Part shown: positions 1 to 5,949 of the stretch, in pieces
Layout: every line of letters starts with the position of its first letter
Numbering within the stretch: position 1 is the first letter of the stretch
Origin: CAYTTA01 sp964440655
GTDB lineage: Bacteria > Bacteroidota > Rhodothermia > Balneolales > Balneolaceae
Assembly (NCBI GenBank): GCA_964440655.1
Contig: CAYTTA010000070.1
Coordinates: forward strand, 1-6,961
Direction: 5' to 3'
Length of the DNA: 6,961 nucleotides
Notes under the pieces: model-generated
Seen by the model: only the letters and a program-made list of their open reading frames with translations
What the model was told of the DNA's origin: nothing
Databases searched by the model: none
Position numbers and translations under genes: made by a program

Positions 1-1354
1 CCCGCCCGAACACCCCCGAAATCTCTCCGCCACGCTCGATCATCCGGTCCAGGGCACGGAGCCCGTACATCAGCTGGCGTGCATGGTGGTAGTGCTCCAG
101 CAGGCCGGAGTTGGGGGCATCCATCTTCCGGTTCCCCCCGTTATGCCAGAACTTGTTCCCGGGACTGATGAACTTCTCATAGATGTAGTGATGGGTCCGT
201 GAGAAGTGCTCCTGCGCCCAGGGATCGCCCGTATGCTCGATCACAAAGAGGGTTCCGGTCAGCACCTCCTCCTGATTCCAGAGTGCCTTGCCGGTGCTCC
301 AGCGATATTCGTCGACATGCTGGACGGCGTGGAAGTATCCGTTGTAGACGGGGTCCCGGGCCACATCCACATGTTTCTTGAACGCCGCATAAGCTCTCTC
401 AAAGAGAGCGGTGTCTCTTCTTCTCTCCGCTTCGAACATCACGAATGCGACCGTCTCCAGACCGTGTCCGATCACGGAGAACTGTGCGAACTCTTCCGAA
501 GGGCGGCTCAGGTCATGGTTGATGTATTCGTTGGTCAGTCCGTGATCGGGATTGATATGATAATCCATGATCATCTCCACACACCGGTCCGCGAGCTTTT
601 CCAGGTCCGGGTCGTGCGCATGGCGCAGCATCTGGGTGGAGAGACTCAGAAAGATCATCCAGTGCCCCAGAACACGGGGGTGCTCAATACGGGAGGAGCC
701 GCCGAAATAGGCCATCGGATAGGTATAGTCGGGGCGGTCATACCGCGCAAGGCAGTCAAACATGATCTTTTTGGCCAGGTCCCGATACTCCATCTCCCCC
801 GAGGCGATGGCGTACTCGGCCAATCCTTCGGCTACAAAGAGGCTACCGTAGATATCTCCCGGCTCCGATCTCTCCGACCCGTCGGCACTGAACTGGTTGG
901 GCCAGAAAACATGATCCTCACCGGGACGCACTTTCAGGGCAAGATCTTTTGATTTTCGGGCGATCTCCAGATACCTCGGGTTCCTCTCGATGTTGTTGTA
1001 GAGCCAGGAGTAGACCCAGAGTCCCCTCCCCACGAACCAGGCACGCTTCACCGTGTTGGTGAGCTCCCCGGTCCGGACATCCAGATTGCACATCACCCCG
1101 CCGTTTTCATGGTCGATGGCATAGCGATCCATGTTGGGCAGAAACCGGCTGAAGAGTTCATCCCTGTATTTGTCGCGCAGCTCCTCCAGACTCATTCCGG
1201 CCAGTGTCCCGACTTTTCGGGGCACGTTGTTTCCGTCAATCTCCGTGGAGAGCGGCCGGCGGTCCCCCGGGGCAAGCCATGAACCGGCCGATAGAAGTCC
1301 GAGAGCTGCCAGTGAATTGTTTTTGAAGAATTCCCGTCTGCTGAAAAATCTCAT
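1..1354 (-). CDS. Tat-exported AGE-family (N-acylglucosamine 2-epimerase-like) epimerase/isomerase, C-terminus cut by window edge
   Basis: The frame is open from an ATG at 1354 to the left edge, giving 451 codons without a stop. The N-terminus has a twin-arginine signal, SRREFFK at residues 5-11, followed by a short hydrophobic stretch (LAALGLLSAG), which predicts folded export to the periplasm. The rest matches the (alpha/alpha)6-barrel AGE family: KRAWFVGRGLWVYSWLYN at 103-120 with the conserved Arg110, IGHGLE at 295-300 with a catalytic-type His297, KALWNQEEVL at 356-365, and YHHAR at 422-426 with the second His423. Family members interconvert the C2 configuration or aldose/ketose form of sugars, including N-acylglucosamine, mannose and cellobiose. 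The segment HPRVLGHWMIFL at 225-236 lacks the sequence I expect in cellobiose 2-epimerases, so the substrate is open. Family catalytic domains are near 400 residues, so little should be missing. It lies 59 bases after the amidohydrolase stop, so co-transcription is likely. No clear Shine-Dalgarno sequence precedes the start. Confidence 0.88.
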   Translation of the reverse strand, partial: MRFFSRREFFKNNSLAALGLLSAGSWLAPGDRRPLSTEIDGNNVPRKVGTLAGMSLEELRDKYRDELFSRFLPNMDRYAIDHENGGVMCNLDVRTGELTNTVKRAWFVGRGLWVYSWLYNNIERNPRYLEIARKSKDLALKVRPGEDHVFWPNQFSADGSERSEPGDIYGSLFVAEGLAEYAIASGEMEYRDLAKKIMFDCLARYDRPDYTYPMAYFGGSSRIEHPRVLGHWMIFLSLSTQMLRHAHDPDLEKLADRCVEMIMDYHINPDHGLTNEYINHDLSRPSEEFAQFSVIGHGLETVAFVMFEAERRRDTALFERAYAAFKKHVDVARDPVYNGYFHAVQHVDEYRWSTGKALWNQEEVLTGTLFVIEHTGDPWAQEHFSRTHHYIYEKFISPGNKFWHNGGNRKMDAPNSGLLEHYHHARQLMYGLRALDRMIERGGEISGVFGR

Positions 1355-1413
1355 AATACCCGTAACTTATTGATTTTATGATGGATGCTGTCCCCTTTTA
1401 GATGTAATCTCTT

Positions 1414-2667
1414 TCACCACTCATCCAGCGGAATTCCGGCCAGACCGTTCAGATCCCAGACGATTCTCCCTTCCCGTATGGTGAGCTCCGCCTCCAGTTT
1501 CCGGTCTCCTTTCAACACGCGGTTCCGGACATCGAGAAAACCGAAATCCCCCTCCCGCAAATTGAAGACCGCGACATCGGCCTCGGATCCCACACTCAAT
1601 GTTCCCAGATCCGGTCGCTGAATCACCTCGGCCGGTTTCCATGTGGAGGCCTCAATCACCTCCTCGAGGCTCATCCCCATGTTGAGAAACTTCGACATCA
1701 CATTGGCCATATCCTTCGCGCCGCCGTTCATGCTGCTTCGGTGAAGATCCGTGCTGATCACATCCGGAAAGAATCCCTGGCGAAGGGCCGGGACGGCCGC
1801 TTCAAAGCTGAACGCACCGCCGCCATGCCCCACATCGAAGATGATCCCTCTCTCGCGGGCCTGCTGGACGTAGGGTTTGATGCGGTACTCATCGTCCACG
1901 ATCGACTCCCGGTTGTGCGGGTGAAAGGCGTAGGTGTGGGTATAGATGTCGCCCGGACGAAAGACATTGAGCAGGAGATGTTCCAGGGAGAGAGGCGGAA
2001 TGTGTTCCCCGAAGTCGATCATGACCGGGACCTCGGCAAGCCTGCCTGCTTCCACGGCAAGCTCGATACCTGTGAAATCGGGAGATTTCCACACCTTTAC
2101 TCCCACCAGCACGTCTCGGTTCTGACGAATTTTTCCGGCGGTCATCACCGGATCGTAATCCGAGAGATCCTGGAGGAGAAGATTGCCGTGATTCCCTTCC
2201 TGCATCCCGTAGGAACCGACAATCGAGAGAAATGCCAATATCCGGGTGCGTGACGTGTTCGCCACATCCTCGATCAGCTCGTAGTTCCTCCATCCCACCG
2301 TTCCTCCATCCACCGCTGTGGTGACACCAGCACGGAAAGTAAATCCGTCGGGCGGGAACCGGGGATGGTAGTTGCCGAAATGGGCATGCATGTCGATCAG
2401 GCCCGGGGTAACGTAGAGACCCGAGACATCAATCACCCGGCGGGCACGGTCCGGAGCGATCTCCGGGGAGACCTCCAGAATTTTTCCGTTGGCGATGGCT
2501 ACATCCATCGGGGCGTTGATCCCGTTTGCCGGATCAATCACATGCCCCCCCTTCAGCAGCAGGTCTGCCACCTGCCCCTCCGCCACCTGTCCCTCTGCTG
2601 ACTGCAGACCGGCGAGCTGAAAAACCAGAATGAGCGATGTGAGAACAGAGAGGATTCTGTTGGTCAT
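1414..2667 (-). CDS. Exported amidohydrolase/deacetylase-family metallohydrolase
   Basis: The product is 417 residues of the amidohydrolase superfamily, in the branch annotated amidohydrolase/deacetylase (EF_0837 / Atu3266-like, dihydroorotase-related). It starts with a Sec signal peptide (hydrophobic residues about 5-20, likely cut near LQSA, 21-24). A beta-sandwich segment (34-85) leads to the metal motif HAH (His94, His96) after VTPGLIDM. Lys191 in VGVKVWK is the likely carboxylated bridging lysine. His244 (YTHTY), His281 (DVGHGGG) and Asp307 (STDLH) fit the remaining metal and catalytic positions. Where better-known relatives have a metal-binding His (MVHIG), this protein has Asp218 (MIDFG), with His222 close by. 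Known relatives remove acyl groups from N-acyl amino acids or acetylated hydroxy acids; the substrate here is unknown. The closing domain (SEADVAVFNL at 361-370, then ELTIREGRIVWDLNG at 394-408) is typical. The start is supported by a Shine-Dalgarno site. It lies 27 bases downstream of the serine hydrolase gene. Confidence 0.88.
   Translation of the reverse strand: MTNRILSVLTSLILVFQLAGLQSAEGQVAEGQVADLLLKGGHVIDPANGINAPMDVAIANGKILEVSPEIAPDRARRVIDVSGLYVTPGLIDMHAHFGNYHPRFPPDGFTFRAGVTTAVDGGTVGWRNYELIEDVANTSRTRILAFLSIVGSYGMQEGNHGNLLLQDLSDYDPVMTAGKIRQNRDVLVGVKVWKSPDFTGIELAVEAGRLAEVPVMIDFGEHIPPLSLEHLLLNVFRPGDIYTHTYAFHPHNRESIVDDEYRIKPYVQQARERGIIFDVGHGGGAFSFEAAVPALRQGFFPDVISTDLHRSSMNGGAKDMANVMSKFLNMGMSLEEVIEASTWKPAEVIQRPDLGTLSVGSEADVAVFNLREGDFGFLDVRNRVLKGDRKLEAELTIREGRIVWDLNGLAGIPLDEW
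2569..2598. repeat. Two-copy 15-bp tandem duplication inside the amidohydrolase gene
   Basis: Two adjacent 15-bp units, 2569-2583 and 2584-2598 (cacctgcccctccgc and cacctgtccctctgc), differ at two positions. On the coding strand they encode AEGQV twice (residues 24-33), at the junction between the signal peptide and the mature enzyme. The copy is in frame and should be tolerated there. Replication slippage is the probable origin. Confidence 0.8.
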
Positions 2668-2671
2668 CGTA

Positions 2672-2677
2672 CTCCTC
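2672..2677 (-). promoter_or_regulatory. Shine-Dalgarno site of the amidohydrolase gene
   Basis: GAGGAG on the minus strand ends four bases before the ATG at 2667. It fixes the start of the amidohydrolase gene and lies wholly in the 27-base gap after the serine hydrolase stop codon. It is the only strong site of this kind next to a confident start in the window. Confidence 0.65.
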
Positions 2678-2694
2678 GTTAGGTTATGGTTTCC

Positions 2695-4029
2695 TCACTC
2701 CACGATCGAGGCGGCCACCGTGTTCGCTACCAGGCTTCTCAGTCTTACGACGGAGCCCCCGCCACCCTGAGGCCAGGTGCGGTGGGTGAGCAGGATGACT
2801 GCCGTCCGGGTATCGGGGTCCATGATGAGGGAGGTTCCGGTAAAACCTGTATGGCCGTAGGTATTGGGTCCGAAGAGGTCCCCCTGGTTGCTCGCATAGG
2901 CGGAATTCAGATCCCACCCCAGGCCGCGACCATGGCTTTCCAGCCCTTCCGGAATCGTGGTGAGCGCCTTCACCCCGGCCGGACTCAGAATGCGCCGCCC
3001 ATTCCACTCCCCTTCGTTCAGCATCATGCTGGCGAAAATGGCCAGATCATCGGCGGTCGAGAAGAGACCGGCGTTCCCGGAATTGCCGCCCATCAGCTCA
3101 CGCGCAAAGGGATCATGCACCGTGCAGAGCAGCGGCTCCCCGCTCTGCAGCAGATCGGTCGGGGCGGTCCGCTCTTTCCATTCCGGAGGCGGGTTGTAGG
3201 TGGTTGAATTCATACCGAGCGGTTCAAAGATGTTCCGGCGTGTATATTCCGCCAGGGTCATCCCGGACACCGTCTCCACCACCCGCTGCAGAGTTACAAA
3301 ATTGGGGCAGCTGTAACGGAACGCCTCACCCGGTGCCGAGAGCCGTTCCACGCTGTCCAGCCAGCGGAACACCGTCTCGGTCCTGGAACCGTCACCTGCC
3401 TGTCTGACCAGCTCATCTACCGGCGGATAGGCGGGCAATCCCGAGGTGTGGGTCATGAGATGAACAAGACGGATCGTGCCCTGATCCCCCTCGCCATAAT
3501 TGCGGAATCCCGGCAGCCAGCTGGAAACCGGATCCGAGAGCCGGATCTTGCCCGCTTCGATCAGCTGCATGGCCGCTGTGGCGGTGGCCACCGGCTTGGT
3601 AAGTGAAGCCAGGTCGAAGATCGTCTCCACCGTCATGGGATCGGCCGGGTCGGTGCGGATCGATCCGTAGGCTTTGCGCCAGACAATCTTTCCATCGCGG
3701 AGAACCAGAAGCACCGCACCCGGGGTTTCTCCCGATCCGATTGCGTCAAGCACCAGCTGATCCACTTTTTCCAGGATCGCGATCTCCATTCCCGCCTCCT
3801 GCGGGGAGACCACAGGAAGGGGCTGGGCGATGAGAGAAAGACCGGATCCGGCCGGTGCGATCAGCAACAGCAGAAAAATCAGTGCCACCGGGAGCGACCG
3901 GAAAGCAGGGGTCCGGGTGATCCGGCCGCTCTTCATTTCGGCCGGATCAGGGCTCTTTGAAGAGATTCCCCTATCCGTTTGAAGAGAAGCGCACCCGGGG
4001 AGGAACTGTTTCGTAACCGTATGATCCAT
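2695..4029 (-). CDS. Exported serine hydrolase, beta-lactamase (class C) fold
   Basis: The product is 444 residues from the ATG at 4029. It belongs to the penicillin-binding-protein/class C beta-lactamase-like serine hydrolases, which include D-aminopeptidases, DD-carboxypeptidase-like proteins and esterases; substrate cannot be assigned. The nucleophile motif is SLTK (Ser142, Lys145). The second motif, usually Tyr-x-Asn, reads YSCPN (239-243), with Tyr239 kept, Cys at the Asn position and an Asn two residues later. The third motif is HTG (393-395). LMTHTSGLPAYP (191-202) and GLFSTADDLAIF (321-332) are family hallmarks. A strong signal peptide core (LPVALIFLLLLIAPAG, 46-61) predicts export, with cleavage near Ala68-Gln69. 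It sits 46 residues from the first Met, so the in-frame ATG at 3936 (Met32) could be the true start, giving 413 residues and a normal signal peptide. Neither start has a clear Shine-Dalgarno sequence; a candidate promoter at 4056-4085 is compatible with both. Probably first gene of the three-gene operon. Confidence 0.88.
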   Translation of the reverse strand: MDHTVTKQFLPGCASLQTDRGISSKSPDPAEMKSGRITRTPAFRSLPVALIFLLLLIAPAGSGLSLIAQPLPVVSPQEAGMEIAILEKVDQLVLDAIGSGETPGAVLLVLRDGKIVWRKAYGSIRTDPADPMTVETIFDLASLTKPVATATAAMQLIEAGKIRLSDPVSSWLPGFRNYGEGDQGTIRLVHLMTHTSGLPAYPPVDELVRQAGDGSRTETVFRWLDSVERLSAPGEAFRYSCPNFVTLQRVVETVSGMTLAEYTRRNIFEPLGMNSTTYNPPPEWKERTAPTDLLQSGEPLLCTVHDPFARELMGGNSGNAGLFSTADDLAIFASMMLNEGEWNGRRILSPAGVKALTTIPEGLESHGRGLGWDLNSAYASNQGDLFGPNTYGHTGFTGTSLIMDPDTRTAVILLTHRTWPQGGGGSVVRLRSLVANTVAASIVE

Positions 4030-4055
4030 AATACGTTGAAGTGAATACGATAATA

Positions 4056-4085
4056 ATTAAAGAAAAGTAATCGCGATTTGCACAA
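4056..4085 (-). promoter_or_regulatory. Candidate promoter of the serine hydrolase-amidohydrolase-epimerase operon
   Basis: On the minus strand TTGTGC (4085-4080) and TTTAAT (4061-4056) are separated by 18 bases, resembling sigma-70-type -35 and -10 elements (three and five of six consensus positions). The site lies in the most AT-rich part of the 185-base gap after the transporter gene. Transcription would begin near 4049, about 20 bases before the 4029 ATG. The pattern is weak and the organism's sigma-factor preference is unknown. Confidence 0.3.
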
Positions 4086-4214
4086 CTGTCCGGAAAACAG
4101 CGGCTGAAGCAATATGGGCATTCTGACTCTGTGAGAAAACTCCAAACCCCTGTTGCCACCGGATTTATCATTTTCTGAATTATCCGTTTCCGACAGATTG
4201 CCGGAATCAACCGT

Positions 4215-5699
4215 CTATATCATCCCGCGGAAAAGCAGGTCCAGCACAAAATACCCGAACAGTGTAAAAACAAAATTGTAGAAGATGTTGAGCCAGATTC
4301 CGGCACGCACCATCTGCTGGATCGTGAAGAGACCGGTGCTGTAGACGATGGCGTTGGGCGGTGTCGCAACCGGCATCATGAAGGTGCAGCTGGCGATCAT
4401 GGTCCCCGGCACGACAAAATAGAGCGGCGAATAGCCTAGGCCGACGGCCACCGATGCCAGAATGGGGAGGAACGTGGCAGCGGTTGCCGTGTTGCTGGTG
4501 ATTTCGGTCATCATGTTGACGGTCGCCACCACGGCAAAAATCATCAGAATGAGCGGCAAGACGGAAAACCGGGTCACGCCACTTCCGATCCAGTCCGCCA
4601 GTCCGCTGGAGGTGATGGCGCCGGCAAGGCTCAGCCCACCTCCGAAAAGGATAAGAATACCCCAGGGGATCCCCTGAATATCCTCCCAGCTGAGAAGGAA
4701 CTTCCCTTCCCTGAGATTTACCGGGGTGAGAAAGAGAACAACCGATGCCGCGATCGCGATCACGGAGTCATTGAGTCCCGGAAGAAGGGAGGAGAGCATG
4801 GGTCGCATGACCCACAGAAGAGCGGTCAGAGCGAAAACAAACATCACCTTCTTCTCTTCGGCCGACATCGCTCCCAGGGAAGAGAGCTCCTCATCGATGA
4901 CGCTGCGGCCGCCGGGCAGCTCTTCCAGCTCGATCGGAAAAAGCCGTTTCGTGAGAATCAGCCAGACAACGGGCAGAGTGAGAACAACGACCGGGACCCC
5001 CATCATCATCCATTTTACAAAACTCACTTCAATCCCGTAGCTGGATTGAAGAAACCCGGCCATGAGCGCGTTGGGGGGTGAGCCGATCAGTGTTCCAAGG
5101 CCGCCGATGCTGCAGGAGTAACCGATCCCGAGCATCAGGGCGGTACCGAAGGTTTTCAGGGCGGCCCGCTCTTCAAAGACTGCCCGGTCATGCGCCAGAG
5201 CCATGACCGACATTCCGATAGGCAGCATCATCAGCGCAGTCGCGGTATTGCTTACCCACATGCTCAGAAAGGCGGAGGCACACATGAATCCCAGGACAAT
5301 GGTGGAAGGGCTCGTTCCGACTCTGGCTACGATCCGGAGGGCGATCCGCCGGTGCAGATTCCAGACCTGCATCGCGGTGGCGATGATGAATCCGCCCAGA
5401 AAAAGAAAGATGAGGGGGTCCGCATAGGGCGACGCGGTCTCAGCCATCGTCCGGACACCCAGGGTGGGAAGCAGAACAAGGGGGATGAGTGCGGTCATCG
5501 GAATCGGGATCGCTTCAGTGATCCACCAGATGGCCATCAGGGCGAGCACCGCTGCTGTGGTCCACCCCTCCGGAGAGAGATTCTCCGGAACCGGAAGCAG
5601 CAGCAGGAACAGAAAGATCAGTGGCCCCCCGAAGAGGCCGATCAGGTGCATTCGGGGGATCGCTCCCGGAGCAGGGTCGGACGAACTCGTTTCTTTCAT
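4215..5699 (-). CDS. DASS/SLC13-family sodium-coupled anion (dicarboxylate-type) symporter
   Basis: The product is 494 residues from the ATG at 5699, close to the size of characterised family members such as VcINDY. It is very hydrophobic with about 11-13 membrane segments and the inverted-repeat design of the divalent anion:sodium symporters. Both Ser-Asn-Thr motifs that bind substrate and sodium are present: SNTAT at 150-154 and 402-406. They pair with PPN motifs in SPPN (207-210) and TPPN (446-449). Residues 436-452 (ASCTFMMPVATPPNAIV) fit the sodium:sulfate symporter signature. A polar stretch at 256-284 separates the two halves. The protein sits in the inner membrane and should import a di- or tricarboxylate, or less likely sulfate. 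An in-frame TTG at 5747 would add 16 residues but is less likely than the ATG. The gene lies 185 bases upstream of the hydrolase operon in the same direction, so its substrate may be a product of those enzymes; that link is inference. Confidence 0.9.
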   Translation of the reverse strand: MKETSSSDPAPGAIPRMHLIGLFGGPLIFLFLLLLPVPENLSPEGWTTAAVLALMAIWWITEAIPIPMTALIPLVLLPTLGVRTMAETASPYADPLIFLFLGGFIIATAMQVWNLHRRIALRIVARVGTSPSTIVLGFMCASAFLSMWVSNTATALMMLPIGMSVMALAHDRAVFEERAALKTFGTALMLGIGYSCSIGGLGTLIGSPPNALMAGFLQSSYGIEVSFVKWMMMGVPVVVLTLPVVWLILTKRLFPIELEELPGGRSVIDEELSSLGAMSAEEKKVMFVFALTALLWVMRPMLSSLLPGLNDSVIAIAASVVLFLTPVNLREGKFLLSWEDIQGIPWGILILFGGGLSLAGAITSSGLADWIGSGVTRFSVLPLILMIFAVVATVNMMTEITSNTATAATFLPILASVAVGLGYSPLYFVVPGTMIASCTFMMPVATPPNAIVYSTGLFTIQQMVRAGIWLNIFYNFVFTLFGYFVLDLLFRGMI

Positions 5700-5767
5700 C
5701 AGCCGGAACTTGACGTTTGACTTTATCGCTACCGCATAGATAAACAATGACGCCTTATCTTCAAATA

Positions 5768-5783
5768 TTCATCAATTCATGAA
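5768..5783. promoter_or_regulatory. Near-perfect 16-bp palindrome upstream of the transporter gene (candidate operator)
   Basis: TTCATCAATTCATGAA is an inverted repeat broken at one base pair. It lies about 70 bases upstream of the transporter ATG, in the non-coding gap after the FG-GAP gene. A poor sigma-70-like pair (minus strand TTGAAG at 5764-5759 and TATCTA at 5742-5737) sits just downstream, so the palindrome would be placed where an activator or repressor dimer could act. Size and symmetry fit a dimeric regulator site, but no regulator gene is in the window. Confidence 0.3.
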
Positions 5784-5808
5784 GATGGGATGCCGGTGAT
5801 GATCCGGG

Positions 5809-5848
5809 AAGAGAAAATTGCCCGGGGGGGCGAAGTGTGAACCGGGCA
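5809..5848 (-). terminator. Candidate intrinsic terminator after the FG-GAP gene
   Basis: Read on the minus strand, a 7-bp GC-rich stem (TGCCCGG at 5848-5842 pairing with CCGGGCA at 5825-5819) encloses a 16-base loop and is followed by ATTTTCTCTT (5818-5809). It lies about 100 bases beyond the FG-GAP stop codon and upstream of the transporter's likely promoter region, so it would separate those two transcripts. The large loop and the interrupted T tract reduce confidence. Confidence 0.45.
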
Positions 5849-5949
5849 GAGGTGAAGATTTTATCGGGGAAGATGTATCGAAGTTTTTACAATGATGAGA
5901 TCGAGATCGGGATGTTGAGACCGGGAAGAGCTTCGCGAACGCGTTCTCC

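Noticed and set aside
206..952. A 248-codon open frame on the plus strand
   Set aside because: It lies antisense within the AGE epimerase gene, whose minus-strand frame carries clear family motifs. Long antisense frames are expected in GC-rich coding DNA, and the plus-strand product has no recognisable domain.
1741..2253. A 170-codon open frame on the plus strand
   Set aside because: It is antisense to the amidohydrolase gene, within its catalytic core, and its product resembles no family.
2686..3207. A 173-codon plus-strand open frame, with shorter ones up to 3833
   Set aside because: All are antisense to the serine hydrolase gene with its intact SLTK and HTG motifs.
4188..4206. A short hairpin (TTCCGG with TCGGAA on the minus strand) just after the transporter stop
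   Set aside because: The stem is about five pairs plus a wobble and no T tract follows, so it is not called a terminator.
3933..4210. Two overlapping minus-strand frames of 70 and 79 codons in the gap before the serine hydrolase
   Set aside because: They are not supported by a ribosome site or protein-like composition, and they span the AT-rich likely promoter.
5190..5720. A 176-codon plus-strand open frame rich in Arg, Gly, His and Asp
   Set aside because: It is antisense to the transporter gene; its composition is the reverse-strand image of membrane-segment codons.
5938..5947. Perfect 10-bp palindrome GAACGCGTTC just after the FG-GAP stop
   Set aside because: It is too short, with no loop or T tract, to be called a terminator or operator.
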